Source: Limnobacter sp. SAORIC-580 (GTDB taxonomy: Bacteria; Pseudomonadota; Gammaproteobacteria; Burkholderiales; Burkholderiaceae_B). From it: a DNA stretch of 64,000 bases. The DNA is taken from the NCBI RefSeq assembly GCF_013004065.1, contig NZ_CP053084.1, positions 2,914,001 to 2,978,000 of the forward strand. The letters run 5' to 3'. Below, in pieces: positions 54,053 through 63,242 of the stretch; within the stretch, counting starts at the first letter, position 1; the number at the start of each line of letters is the position of its first letter. Both the position numbers and the translations under genes were made by a program. The notes beneath the pieces are model-generated. The model was not told the origin of the DNA. It made no database searches and saw only the letters and a program-made list of their open reading frames with translations.

Positions 54053-55843
54053 ATGCTTAGTGCAAATTACTTATTGCTCTATCTCATTGCTCTATTTATG
54101 AAAGCTGAAGACCCACACCAACTCACCATTCTGCGTGAGCAAACCAAGCTTCTGTTCGAGCACCTGCCTTTTGTTTTATACGGTGTCATGGCTTCATCGG
54201 CTGGCCTGGTGGCTGTGCTTTGGCACACAGGCCAGGGCAACGCGCTGCTGCTATGGCTGTTGGCGGTGTACATGCTAACCGGCTTGCGCTGGTGGGTGCG
54301 TCGGCATTTCAACAAGTTGGGGGCACATTTCGACCCACAACACTGGATACAGGTGGCCGTTCAGTTCACTGCGGCATCGGGTGTTTTGTGGGGCTTCGCG
54401 GGGGTCGTGTTTTTTTCAACCGACCCCATGGTACTCATGGTACTGACCACTTTTCTGGCTGCCATGGTGGCCGGTGCAGTGTCCTCCCATGCCTGCCACA
54501 CACCGGCTTACGCTGCGTTTGCACTGCCAGCCTCCATGCCTTTCATCGCTCGCTGTTTTTGGGAAAACACACCCTTCTTCTGGGTGCTGGGCACCGTGGC
54601 ATTTGTGTACGTGTTGATCAATGTCAACTATGGCCGCAACTTGCAGAACATGGTGATTCAGTCGATTCGTTTGCGCTTTCAAAATGCTGAACTCATTGGC
54701 GAACTCACCTTGCAAAAGCGAGTGGCCGAGCAAGCCAGTATCGCCAAAACCCGTTTTCTGGCTGCGGCCAGCCACGATCTGCGGCAACCTGTGCAGGCCA
54801 TTGAGTTGTTGGTAGATGCACTGGGCGAAGACCTGGCCAACCACCCCAGCAAAGGCTTGCTGGACCGAATTCAGGAGGCAGGCTACGGCTTGCGCAACTT
54901 GCTGAATGCCTTGCTGGATTCTGCAAAAATAAACGCTGCCGCCATTACTGCCAAGCCACGCCATGTTCAACTGGCCCCTTTGCTCAAACGCATTTGCAAT
55001 GAACTGGCTACCCAGGCACAACACAAGGGCCTTGATATTCGCGTAGCAAAAACCAAAGCGTGTGTTTACACCGACCCCGCCCTGCTTGAACTGATTCTTC
55101 GCAACTATGTTGAAAACGCGATCAAGTACACACCTGAGGGGCGCGTGCTGATCGGGTGCCGCAAACAGGGCGGGCAAATCCGGATTGAAGTACACGACAC
55201 CGGCATCGGCATACCCGCCAGTGCCCAGGAAACAGTGTTTCAAGAGTTCTACCAACTGGGCAACCCCGAGCGCGACAAAGCCAAAGGCCTTGGACTGGGC
55301 CTGTACATCGCGCACAGCTTGGGCAAATTGTTGAACCACGACATTGGTGTGAATTCTACGGTGGGCAAAGGCTCGATGTTTTACGTGACTGTACCGCAAG
55401 GCGATACCAGCCACTTGATGGATGAACCCAGCCGCGTGCAGGCCGGTGGTAAAACCCCATTGACCGGCAAAACCGTGTTGTTGATTGATGATGACGATTT
55501 GGTGCGCGCCAGCGTGACCGAAATGCTCAGCCGCTGGCAATGTTCAACCATTGCGGCTGAAGACGCTGAAACCGCCCTGCGCATTTTAATGGCCCGTGGC
55601 CGAATGCCCGATGCCATTGTGGCCGATTATCGGCTGCGCAATAAAAGCACAGGTGTACAGGCCATACAATCATTACAAGCACAACTGGGAAATGTACCGG
55701 CTGTAATATTGACTGGGGATACAGCCCCCAGTCGAATTCAGGAAGCCAGAAACTCCGGTTTCCTGATCTTGCACAAACCGCTCAGTGGTGTGCAATTGCG
55801 AAGTACATTGAGTGAGTTGATGAGTGCGAAGGTGCGCGGTTAA
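54053..55843 (+). CDS. Hybrid sensor histidine kinase / response regulator
   Basis: A 596-residue membrane kinase. Five or six N-terminal helices (about 40-200) form the sensor part; HisKA with FLAAASHDLRQP (His about 242) follows, then HATPase_c with N box NYVENAIKY, G1 DTGIGIP and G2 GLGLGLYIA, and a C-terminal receiver (about 470-590) with DDDD near 483, phospho-Asp in AIVADYRL and Lys in ILHKPLSG. No periplasmic sensor domain is seen. An ATG at 54098 is an alternative start. The target is unknown; it lies next to the polysaccharide genes. Confidence 0.9.
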   Translation: MLSANYLLLYLIALFMKAEDPHQLTILREQTKLLFEHLPFVLYGVMASSAGLVAVLWHTGQGNALLLWLLAVYMLTGLRWWVRRHFNKLGAHFDPQHWIQVAVQFTAASGVLWGFAGVVFFSTDPMVLMVLTTFLAAMVAGAVSSHACHTPAYAAFALPASMPFIARCFWENTPFFWVLGTVAFVYVLINVNYGRNLQNMVIQSIRLRFQNAELIGELTLQKRVAEQASIAKTRFLAAASHDLRQPVQAIELLVDALGEDLANHPSKGLLDRIQEAGYGLRNLLNALLDSAKINAAAITAKPRHVQLAPLLKRICNELATQAQHKGLDIRVAKTKACVYTDPALLELILRNYVENAIKYTPEGRVLIGCRKQGGQIRIEVHDTGIGIPASAQETVFQEFYQLGNPERDKAKGLGLGLYIAHSLGKLLNHDIGVNSTVGKGSMFYVTVPQGDTSHLMDEPSRVQAGGKTPLTGKTVLLIDDDDLVRASVTEMLSRWQCSTIAAEDAETALRILMARGRMPDAIVADYRLRNKSTGVQAIQSLQAQLGNVPAVILTGDTAPSRIQEARNSGFLILHKPLSGVQLRSTLSELMSAKVRG

Positions 55844-55853
55844 TTATCCTGAA

Positions 55854-57332
55854 TCAGGCTCGCCCGTACACATCGTCAAAACGCACAATGTCGTCTTCTT
55901 CCAGGTAATCGCCACTTTGCACTTCAATCATCACCAGGTTCAGCACGCCGGGGTTGACCAGGCGGTGCTTGTTCCCGGCAGGAATGTAGGTTGATTCATT
56001 CTTGCGCACCAAAAACACATTCTCGCCATTGGTTACCTCGGCAGTACCACTGACTACTATCCAGTGCTCGCTGCGGTGGTGGTGCATCTGCAAACTCAGC
56101 GATGCGCCCGGCTTTACTTCAATGCGTTTAATTTTGTAACCAGCGGAATCTTCAAGCACCGTGTAAGTACCCCAGGGGCGGTGCACGGTGGGGTGCACAT
56201 TCACCAACTCGCTGCCTTGCGCCTTCAGGGTTTCAACCACTTTCTTTACATCCTGGTGGCGGCTTCTGTCGGCCACCAGCAAAGCATCGGGCGTGTCAAC
56301 AATCAACAGGTTTTCAACTCCCAAGGTGGCCACAGCCCGGTTGCTCAAGCGCACATGGGTGTTGTTGCTGTCAATTGAAATCAGTTGGCCTGCGCCTTCT
56401 TGCTGCACCGTGTTGCCCTGTGTGTCGGGCGTGCATTGCTCAGCCAAGGCAGCCCAACTGCCAATGTCGCTCCACTGAAAACTGGCAGCCACCACCGCCA
56501 CATTGCTGGCCTTTTCCATCACGGCGTAATCAATGCTGATGTCGGGCAACTTCGCAAATTCATCTTTGTTGAAGGTGAATACGCTGCCGCTTGCCTTGGC
56601 GTTTTTGCTTTCTTTTGCACTGGCCCAAACAACATTCGCTTGGCTGGCCACGCTGGGCTCGTTGTTCTCGAGCGCCTGCAACAAGTCGCTTGAACGCAGT
56701 GCAAACATGCCCCCATTCCACACGTACTGGCCGCTGGCCAAATACTCCATGGCCAGTTCAAGCTTGGGCTTTTCAACAAAACGCTGCACAGCAAACGCAC
56801 CGTTAATTTCGTCGACAGGCGCACCTTGTTGTATGTAACCAAAACCGGTTTCAGGCGTGCTGGGCGTAATACCAAAACAAGTTAACCAGCCCTTGCGTGC
56901 AGCCGCCACGGCTTGCTGCGCAACACGCACAAACTCGGCAACAGGGTTGATTAAATGGTCGGCGGGCAACACCAGCAGCACCGGGTTTTCGCCGGGGTAG
57001 CGTGCTTGCGCCCACTGCGCGGCCAGGGCAATGGCAGGTGCTGTGTTGCGGCCTTGCGGCTCCAACAGCTGATGCAGGGCCATATTGCCGCCCTCGCTGT
57101 TCAACACAGGCATGCATTCGTCTTGCAGTAAAAATTGATAGCTTTCATTGCTCACCAACAACACATCGCTTGAATCAGCAGCTTTGGCCACCGCAGCAGC
57201 ACGCCGCACGGTTTGCGCAATCAGGCTTTCAGCACCTACTTTCAAAAAGGGCTTTGGAAAGTTTTTGCGTGACAAGGGCCATAGGCGTGTGCCCGCGCCG
57301 CCGCACAGAATGACGGGGATTACTCGGTTCAT
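55854..57332 (-). CDS. manC: Mannose-1-phosphate guanylyltransferase / mannose-6-phosphate isomerase (ManC/CpsB)
   Basis: Makes GDP-mannose, the precursor of GDP-fucose. The 492-residue bifunctional protein has the nucleotidyltransferase motif [23 protein letters not shown], and a C-terminal type II PMI cupin (about 360-485) with RPWGTY and [18 protein letters not shown]. It overlaps fcl by four bases in the order gmd-fcl-manC. Confidence 0.95.
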   Translation of the reverse strand: MNRVIPVILCGGAGTRLWPLSRKNFPKPFLKVGAESLIAQTVRRAAAVAKAADSSDVLLVSNESYQFLLQDECMPVLNSEGGNMALHQLLEPQGRNTAPAIALAAQWAQARYPGENPVLLVLPADHLINPVAEFVRVAQQAVAAARKGWLTCFGITPSTPETGFGYIQQGAPVDEINGAFAVQRFVEKPKLELAMEYLASGQYVWNGGMFALRSSDLLQALENNEPSVASQANVVWASAKESKNAKASGSVFTFNKDEFAKLPDISIDYAVMEKASNVAVVAASFQWSDIGSWAALAEQCTPDTQGNTVQQEGAGQLISIDSNNTHVRLSNRAVATLGVENLLIVDTPDALLVADRSRHQDVKKVVETLKAQGSELVNVHPTVHRPWGTYTVLEDSAGYKIKRIEVKPGASLSLQMHHHRSEHWIVVSGTAEVTNGENVFLVRKNESTYIPAGNKHRLVNPGVLNLVMIEVQSGDYLEEDDIVRFDDVYGRA

Positions 57333-58303
57333 GCTTGTCTTAGTCCTTCCATGTTATTCAAAAACCAGGCATAGGTTTTATTCAAACCGGTTTCCAAATC
57401 AATGCTGTATTGCCAACCCAAATTCTTCAAGCGCTCCACATTCATCAACTTGCGCGGGGTGCCATCAGGCTTTGTAGTATCGAAAACCAACTTGCCTTCA
57501 AAGCCAACCACGCGCTGCATGGTTTCTGCCAGTTCACGAATGGTGCAATCCACACCAGTGCCCACATTGATGTGGCTGAGCATGGGCTGTGTATTGGCTT
57601 TGTAGGTTTGTTCATCCAGCAATAACACATGCACACTGGCTGCGGCCATGTCGTCGACATACAAAAACTCACGCATGGGTGTGCCGGTGCCCCACACCAC
57701 CACTTCAGAATCTCCACGCAATTTGGCTTCATGAAAACGGCGCATCATCGCCGGTATCACATGGCTGTTCTCAGGGTGAAAGTTGTCATTCTCGCCATAC
57801 AAATTGGTGGGCATTACGCTGCGGTAGTTGCGGCCATATTGGCGGTTGTAACTTTCACACAATTTAATGCCCGCAATTTTTGCCACGGCATAGGGCTCGT
57901 TGGTGCATTCCAAAGTACCGGTCAACAAGGCGGTTTCTGTCATGGGTTGTTCGGCCAGCTTGGGGTAAATACAGCTTGAACCCAGAAACAACAAATGCTG
58001 GCAGTTGTTGGCATGCGCTGCATGCACCACATTGCATTCCATCATCAGGTTTTGAAAAATAAATTCGGCCGGGTAGGTGTTGTTGGCATGTATGCCACCC
58101 ACCTTGGCTGCAGCAAGTACCACTGCGTCGGGCTGCTCAGCTGCAAAAAACTCATTCACGGCAGCCTGGTTGCACAGGTCAAGTTCGGCGTGGGTGCGCA
58201 CCACAATATTGCTGTAACCCATGGCGTTCAAGCGGCGCACAATGGCGCTGCCCACCATGCCCCGGTGGCCCGCCACATATATTTTTGAATTGAAGTTCAA
58301 CAT
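57329..58303 (-). CDS. fcl: GDP-L-fucose synthase (Fcl/WcaG)
   Basis: Epimerises and reduces GDP-4-keto-6-deoxymannose to GDP-L-fucose. 324 residues: [15 protein letters not shown] (NADP), FLGSSCIYP (catalytic Ser), [20 protein letters not shown] (Tyr/Lys) and the [13 protein letters not shown] block. Normal length. It follows gmd by 12 bases. Confidence 0.96.
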   Translation of the reverse strand: MLNFNSKIYVAGHRGMVGSAIVRRLNAMGYSNIVVRTHAELDLCNQAAVNEFFAAEQPDAVVLAAAKVGGIHANNTYPAEFIFQNLMMECNVVHAAHANNCQHLLFLGSSCIYPKLAEQPMTETALLTGTLECTNEPYAVAKIAGIKLCESYNRQYGRNYRSVMPTNLYGENDNFHPENSHVIPAMMRRFHEAKLRGDSEVVVWGTGTPMREFLYVDDMAAASVHVLLLDEQTYKANTQPMLSHINVGTGVDCTIRELAETMQRVVGFEGKLVFDTTKPDGTPRKLMNVERLKNLGWQYSIDLETGLNKTYAWFLNNMEGLRQA

Positions 58304-58315
58304 AAATGGCAGCCT

Positions 58316-59434
58316 TTACTCGCGGCTTACTGCAACGCTGTAACCGTGTTGCTTCAGCAGTGCATGTTGGCGTGCGGCATCCAGGTCTACCTGCACCATT
58401 TCTTTCACCATTTCATGTACGGTAATTTTCGGTGTCCAACCCAGTTTGTTTTTTGCTTTGCTGGGGTCGCCCAACAGGGTTTCCACTTCCGCAGGGCGGA
58501 AGTAGCGCGGGTCAACCTGCACAACCACATCGCCTTCTTTCAGTGCGGGTGCCTTGTCGCCTTGCACTTTCACCACAATGCCTTTTTCATCCACGCCACT
58601 GCCTTCCCAGCGCAGGCTCACACCCAATTCAGCCGCCGTCATTTCAATAAACTGGCGCACACTGTATTGCACACCGGTGGCAATTACAAAATCGTCGGGT
58701 GTGTCCTGTTGCAGCATTAGCCACTGCATTTCAACGTAGTCTTTCGCATGGCCCCAATCGCGCAGTGCGTCCATATTGCCCATGTACAGGCATTGCTCCA
58801 GGCCCACTGCAATGTTGCTCATGCCGCGTGTAATTTTTCGGGTTACAAAAGTTTCGCCACGGCGCGGGCTTTCGTGGTTAAACAAAATGCCGTTGCAGGC
58901 ATACATGCCGTAGCTTTCGCGGTAGTTCACCGTAATCCAGTAGGCGTACATTTTGGCCACAGCGTAAGGGCTGCGCGGGTAAAAGGGCGTGGTTTCCTTT
59001 TGCGGAATTTCTTGCACCAAACCATACAGTTCAGAAGTACTGGCCTGGTAAAAACGGGTCTTCTTTTCAAGGCCCAAAAAGCGGATCGCTTCCAGCAAAC
59101 GCAGCGTGCCCATGGCATCTACATCGGCGGTGTATTCCGGGCTCTCGAAACTCACGGCCACATGGCTTTGTGCGCCCAGGTTATAAACCTCGTCGGGTTG
59201 AACCTGCTGAATAATGCGGGTCAAGTTAGAGCTGTCAGTGAGGTCGCCGTAGTGCAATTTAAAACGGGCGTTTTCAACATGCGGGTCTTCGTAAATGTGG
59301 TCTACGCGCTGGGTGTTGAACAGCGATGCACGGCGCTTGATGCCATGCACTTCATAGCCTTTGCTCAACAAAAATTCAGCCAAATACGAACCATCTTGCC
59401 CGGTTACACCGGTGATCAACGCCACTTTAGTCAT
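58316..59434 (-). CDS. gmd: GDP-mannose 4,6-dehydratase (Gmd)
   Basis: First step from GDP-mannose to GDP-fucose or GDP-rhamnose-type sugars. 372 residues: [17 protein letters not shown] (NADP), [27 protein letters not shown] (catalytic Tyr/Lys) and [15 protein letters not shown]. Normal length. With fcl and manC downstream, GDP-L-fucose is the likely product. Confidence 0.97.
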   Translation of the reverse strand: MTKVALITGVTGQDGSYLAEFLLSKGYEVHGIKRRASLFNTQRVDHIYEDPHVENARFKLHYGDLTDSSNLTRIIQQVQPDEVYNLGAQSHVAVSFESPEYTADVDAMGTLRLLEAIRFLGLEKKTRFYQASTSELYGLVQEIPQKETTPFYPRSPYAVAKMYAYWITVNYRESYGMYACNGILFNHESPRRGETFVTRKITRGMSNIAVGLEQCLYMGNMDALRDWGHAKDYVEMQWLMLQQDTPDDFVIATGVQYSVRQFIEMTAAELGVSLRWEGSGVDEKGIVVKVQGDKAPALKEGDVVVQVDPRYFRPAEVETLLGDPSKAKNKLGWTPKITVHEMVKEMVQVDLDAARQHALLKQHGYSVAVSRE

Positions 59435-59509
59435 TGCAGGGGTGCCTTGCTGTAATTGAATTCAAAACGAAAGCTTAAAGTGCTCTCGTTAAAACCGAAA
59501 GCAGGCTTG

Positions 59510-59539
59510 ATCAACTTTTAGTATGATAATCAAGTTGAT
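59510..59539 (+). promoter_or_regulatory. Dyad operator candidate before the HipB-like gene
   Basis: ATCAACTT (59510-59517) and AAGTTGAT (59532-59539) form a perfect 8-bp inverted repeat with a 14-base spacer, covering the TATGATAAT stretch that may hold the -10. Its place just before an XRE gene suggests autoregulation. Confidence 0.5.
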
Positions 59540-59557
59540 TTCCTAAATATTGCAATA

Positions 59558-59857
59558 ATGACTGAAATACCCAACAATCCAAATGAGTATCCATTACTTA
59601 AAAATCAACTCGACCTGGCCACTTTGGTTCGCACCCAGCGCCTGCAAGCAGGCCCCAAAGGCGGGAAAATGACCGCTCACACTTTAGCTGACCTAGCGGG
59701 AGTTAGCCGCGACACCATTTTTCGCATTGAACGCGGTGAAGACGTTTCATTTTCCACCGCCATGGCTGTGCTGCGGGTGTTTGGCTTGGGGCTAAGTGCA
59801 GCACCTGTGGAATGGCCCACCCTGAACACAGCGCAACAACATTTCAAAACCCTGTGA
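59558..59857 (+). CDS. XRE-family regulator, HipB-like
   Basis: A 99-residue protein with an HTH_3 domain at about 38-80 (HTLADLAGVSRDTIFRIERGEDVSF). The preceding residues DLATLVRTQRLQAG match HipB-like antitoxins. Its stop overlaps the GTG start of the next gene (GTGA), the tight coupling seen in hipBA. A dyad lies before it. Confidence 0.75.
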   Translation: MTEIPNNPNEYPLLKNQLDLATLVRTQRLQAGPKGGKMTAHTLADLAGVSRDTIFRIERGEDVSFSTAMAVLRVFGLGLSAAPVEWPTLNTAQQHFKTL

Positions 59858-60699
59858 CGACCCCCCAACAAATTCAAACATTGCAAGTGTTCAACGGCGG
59901 CAAGCCTTGCGGCTGGCTGGGGCAAACAGCCACGGGCTTTTGGTTTCACTACGCCAGCAACAATCCAAAGCAGCACTGGGTCAGTTTGCTGATGCCACCC
60001 CGCATCAATTTTTATCAGCAAGCCGAACTGTTTCCGGTGTTTGCTCAACACCTTGGTGCGCCTGTCGGTTCCGAAGCCGATGCGCTCAGCCAACTACACC
60101 AGCTCAACGGTCAACAACTTGGCTCGCTTAGTTTTGCCAACCCAGACAACCCCGTGGTTACACCACCACCGCGTACCCCACCGTGGCTCGCGGCCGGGCA
60201 ACGCGCACTCATCGCAAACCCAAACACTTCCACAGTTCGCCGCCCTTTTGCCGACACCATGGTGCACCACCCCAGTTGTTGGCCGCTTGTTCAAACACTG
60301 CAACAACTGAAAAAACAAGCCGACCCCAGCAATCGCTTACACGGCTTGCGCTGGGCATTTCAAGCCCAACTCAATGGCCAATGGGTACAACACCCACGGC
60401 CCGACCTGGCCCCTTATCAGCAACACCTATATGGGTTTGAAGCTGTACATGCAGTGCTCAACTTGAGCCCTCAACAATTCAACGCACTTGCAGAAACCAA
60501 CAACAAATTTGAGCAGGTGCTGCATGAAGTAGCGCGCACTTACTGCAAAAACTTTTCAGCGGAAATTGAGCTGCTTCAACTCTTGCTGCCCTATATTCAG
60601 CAGGGCCTCTTGAGTGCGTACCTTGTATATGAACAACACCCAAACGGCAAACCTACTGTTATTGGGGTTGAATGCCTGCCCACAAATTTTTTGTTGTAG
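59854..60699 (+). CDS. HipA N-terminal-like protein with unknown C-terminal domain, no kinase
   Basis: A 281-residue protein. The first 105 residues follow HipA N-terminal subdomain 1: LQVFNGGKPCGWLGQ, FHYASN, VSLLMPPR, ELFPVFAQHL and LGSLSFANPDN. The remainder (about 110-281) does not show the HipA kinase motifs and is not recognised; it is Gln/Leu-rich and mostly helical. HipS of the HipBST system also carries just the N-subdomain, but is much shorter and acts with HipT; no HipT is seen here. The GTG start overlaps the HipB-like stop; a longer reading to 59812 lies inside that gene. Confidence 0.6.
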   Translation: MTTPQQIQTLQVFNGGKPCGWLGQTATGFWFHYASNNPKQHWVSLLMPPRINFYQQAELFPVFAQHLGAPVGSEADALSQLHQLNGQQLGSLSFANPDNPVVTPPPRTPPWLAAGQRALIANPNTSTVRRPFADTMVHHPSCWPLVQTLQQLKKQADPSNRLHGLRWAFQAQLNGQWVQHPRPDLAPYQQHLYGFEAVHAVLNLSPQQFNALAETNNKFEQVLHEVARTYCKNFSAEIELLQLLLPYIQQGLLSAYLVYEQHPNGKPTVIGVECLPTNFLL

Positions 60700-60703
60700 C
60701 GAA

Positions 60704-60738
60704 AAAGCCCGGCTTGAAGTCAGCAAGTCGGGCTTTTT
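60704..60738 (+). terminator. Terminator after the HipB/HipA-N-like pair
   Basis: AAAGCCCGGCTTG pairs with CAAGTCGGGCTTT (one G-T pair), seven-base loop, T run. Confidence 0.85.
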
Positions 60739-60915
60739 TACAATGCAAAATTAGTAGTACCCTAAATACGTGACAAATCCCGAAATGGCGACTAAATCAC
60801 TGAAAATTTAATAAACCCCTCTAAAAATCTACTTCATAATAAACAGCAGAAGGTAAGAATATGCCTGACAACACCACTAGACATTTTTTAACATTTACTA
60901 ATTCGGGTTATTGCC

Positions 60916-61338
60916 ATGACTATTATTGCGATTGCAGCAGGGTTTCTTGCTGCGCTATTAATTGGCCGGCAAATATTGCAAGGTGGGCTGTTGTTAAGCA
61001 ATGGTGACAAGTTTATGACGCACAATGTGCGGTTCAAAAAACTGCCCACAGGCGAACTGCATTTGAAGGCTACTGGCGGTTTGTTGACCGACAAATTTGA
61101 CATCAAGCTGCACACCAGCGACATCGACCTGTTTGCCTTTGCCATTGGCCACAGGCCCATGAATAAAGGCCTGGACAGGGCTGGTTACAAGGTTTACCGC
61201 TTGGTGCATGTGCAGCGCAAAGCCAGCCCTGAATTTTTGCGCACCACGATCGGCGACTTCACCTTAAAGCCCCGCGCACAAAACAAATTTCAAAGATTCA
61301 CCAGCCAGTTTGTTCAACTGGAAAAATCAGCCGCTTAA
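60916..61338 (+). CDS. Small membrane-anchored protein of unknown function
   Basis: A 140-residue protein with one N-terminal helix (about 3-25) and a soluble domain with KFDIKLHTSDIDLFAF, then a basic tail. No family recognised. The ATG lacks a ribosome site. The 170 bases before it are AT-rich and hold no convincing gene; a 48-codon frame from 60861 overlaps it out of frame and looks spurious. Confidence 0.6.
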   Translation: MTIIAIAAGFLAALLIGRQILQGGLLLSNGDKFMTHNVRFKKLPTGELHLKATGGLLTDKFDIKLHTSDIDLFAFAIGHRPMNKGLDRAGYKVYRLVHVQRKASPEFLRTTIGDFTLKPRAQNKFQRFTSQFVQLEKSAA

Positions 61339-61377
61339 TAGGCTGTTTAATTAGCAGATTCGCTTGTCATTAAAATC

Positions 61378-61409
61378 AAAAAGCCCTGTAAATTACAGGG
61401 CTTTTTTTC
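61378..61409. terminator. Bidirectional terminator
   Basis: AAAGCCCTGTAA / TTACAGGGCTTT stem with A-run and T-run on either side, between convergent genes. Confidence 0.85.
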
Positions 61410-61555
61410 ATTAACTACAGGCGCAAAAAAATTACCGTTTTGATTTATTATCAAAACAAGCTATAAATCAATCCACTCTCGCTTCGAACTTAATACTGCT
61501 TCCAGGTACACTTAATAACAAATAGATCCATGGCTTACAACTGCATTGGCAGTTT

Positions 61556-62803
61556 TTATTCCCACTCAGCATTCTTGGCAATGTAACGCCCCAATACCTG
61601 GTAAGAAACCACATACAACACAGCAGTTAGTACAAAGCCCATCGCTGGCGTGCCCAAAGAATCGAAATACAAGGCCATGGCCACCGACACAGCGGCGAAC
61701 AACCACAAGAAAGGTGAGGCCTGGGAGTTCACGCAAATGCCCAGCGCACCGCCACTCTTGCGGGCCATAATTTGCAGGCTGCGCTGAAAGTACTGGTGAA
61801 AATGCGAACGGTCGGGCTGGCCTGGGTCGGCATTTACAAGCTTTCGGCGCAAAATGGAATACATCACTTCAATTACCGGGTAAGCCAGCACAGACAGCAC
61901 CGCCCAAGCATTCACTTCGTTGTAATTGGCTTGCAAGAGTACAGCCAACACTGCCAAAGCGAAGCCCAGAAAGTACGCGCCGCCATCGCCCAGAAACAAG
62001 CGCCCCACCGGGAAATTGAATACCCAAAAACCCAGCACAGCCGCTGTAAGCAACAGCGAATACAAGGCCATGTCCATGGCTTGGTGTTGCAAACCCAACA
62101 GACCCAAGCCAAGTGCCAAAATACAAACCACGCCGCTGGCCAAGCCATTCAAACCGTCGATCAGGTTGATTGCATTGCTATAGCCGCTCATGGCAAAGGC
62201 TGTAAAGCACCAGGCCACCGGCGCAAAAGCCAACAGTTTGTCCACTGGCGCCAAGCTGACCGAGGTAATTACCGCACCCAAGGCGGCGCAGGCCAAAAAG
62301 CCACCGAGAAAGGTGGCTTGCAAACGCAACTTGACTGAAATTTTCTTGGTAATGTCTTCGGCAAAGCCAATCATGAACACTGGCAAACCGCACACCAGCA
62401 GCAGCAAGTTCACCTCAAACAAAGGGTGGTCCCGAAACCACATCCACGCCACACCAGCGGCCACCGCCAGGAAAATTGGCAAACCGCCAATTCGGGGCAC
62501 AGCAACCCTGTGCAGCTTTTGTACCCCATTCAGGTCATTGTCAAGGCTAAAGCGGGCGTGCCATTGTTTGGTCAGCAGAACGGAAGCACAGGCCAACACG
62601 CTAACCCCAAACAGTCCGCCAAACAATAGAATTGGGCTTGTGCTTGAGCCGGTCAGTTTTATTTGGCCAGCAATGTGAATGGTTCCAAATAAAACCAGAG
62701 CCACAAATACAGTGAATGCGCTCCACACCCAAAGGCGTGAAGTGAACACCAAGCTGATGCGCCCATCAATGCCGGGCGCCTGTGTTTTTATCGGGGTACT
62801 CAT
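61556..62803 (-). CDS. WecA/MraY-family glycosyl-1-phosphate transferase
   Basis: Polytopic transferase that puts the first sugar phosphate on undecaprenyl phosphate to start O-antigen or similar glycans. 415 residues with about 11 helices, the motifs GFAEDITKK (Asp pair region, here Glu-Asp), NAINLIDGLNGLA and FLGDGGAYFLGF, and HFHQ near the last loop. ATG at 62803 is chosen; a longer reading to 62842 adds non-conserved residues. Substrate (GlcNAc-1-P, or another) cannot be read from sequence. Confidence 0.88.
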   Translation of the reverse strand: MSTPIKTQAPGIDGRISLVFTSRLWVWSAFTVFVALVLFGTIHIAGQIKLTGSSTSPILLFGGLFGVSVLACASVLLTKQWHARFSLDNDLNGVQKLHRVAVPRIGGLPIFLAVAAGVAWMWFRDHPLFEVNLLLLVCGLPVFMIGFAEDITKKISVKLRLQATFLGGFLACAALGAVITSVSLAPVDKLLAFAPVAWCFTAFAMSGYSNAINLIDGLNGLASGVVCILALGLGLLGLQHQAMDMALYSLLLTAAVLGFWVFNFPVGRLFLGDGGAYFLGFALAVLAVLLQANYNEVNAWAVLSVLAYPVIEVMYSILRRKLVNADPGQPDRSHFHQYFQRSLQIMARKSGGALGICVNSQASPFLWLFAAVSVAMALYFDSLGTPAMGFVLTAVLYVVSYQVLGRYIAKNAEWE

Positions 62804-62948
62804 GAAGCACCTGCCCCTGTTTATTTGGCCAATACCTTGCAAACAAGGGGAGTAAACACCCCTTATTCCCGGTATTGAAAATTTCGCAACTCAATAAACT
62901 GCAATTGTTCTGGTCAATACAAATAGCCCAATTTGCAGGAGTAAAAAT

Positions 62949-63050
62949 ATGTTGTTTAACGGCTTACTCGCTTTGAGCAAACTTCTGGGCCACAACACCA
63001 GCACCGCGCAATTGAAAATTAAATTGGCACGCTGGGTTCAACCAGCCTAA
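62949..63050 (+). CDS. Possible 33-residue small protein
   Basis: ATG preceded by AGGAG at seven bases. The product begins MLFNGLLALSKLLGHNT and ends in a basic, partly hydrophobic stretch; it could be amphipathic. No homologue can be named. It stands alone, between two minus-strand genes. Confidence 0.35.
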   Translation: MLFNGLLALSKLLGHNTSTAQLKIKLARWVQPA

Positions 63051-63186
63051 ATATTAGTAGTAAAACCGCCCACACAGCACCCCATGAATAGGGGGTAGCG
63101 CCACAAATTATTGCACTAGCGTACTTCTAAATCCATTGCAAAACAAAGGCTTTAGAGGAAACACTCCAGAAATATATTGCATTGCA

Positions 63187-63206
63187 CAAACAGACTAGTC
63201 TGTTTG
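63187..63206. promoter_or_regulatory. Perfect 20-base palindrome, TetR-type operator-like
   Basis: CAAACAGACT-AGTCTGTTTG is a perfect palindrome without spacer. The AGAC...GTCT form is typical of TetR-family operators. It is just past the YjbH-like stop; a terminator role is less likely because there is no loop and no T-run. Confidence 0.5.
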
Positions 63207-63242
63207 CACTAAGTGCATGCACCAAGCCGGCCTGTACAAGGC

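Larger units (their letters stand above)
62804..63242. other. Long gap between the WecA-like and YjbH-like genes
   Basis: About 440 bases, AT-rich. It holds a possible 33-codon gene (62949-63050) and a 20-base perfect palindrome (63187-63206). The rest shows no clear feature. Confidence 0.6.

Noticed and set aside
54416..55540. 374-codon antisense frame within the histidine kinase
   Set aside because: The plus-strand kinase motifs are all intact; the antisense product has no recognisable domain.
60861..61006. 48-codon frame with an AAGG site before the small membrane protein
   Set aside because: The product is Cys/Tyr-rich without structure and overlaps the better gene out of frame; no support for translation.
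61437..61457. GTTTTGAT-TTATT-ATCAAAAC inverted repeat
   Set aside because: AT-rich and short; it may be part of transcription termination for the convergent genes, with no evidence for more.
63024..63039. TGGCACGCTGGGTTC as a second sigma-54 promoter
   Set aside because: The -12 element lacks the GC, and the site is inside the possible small gene with no gene following on the plus strand.
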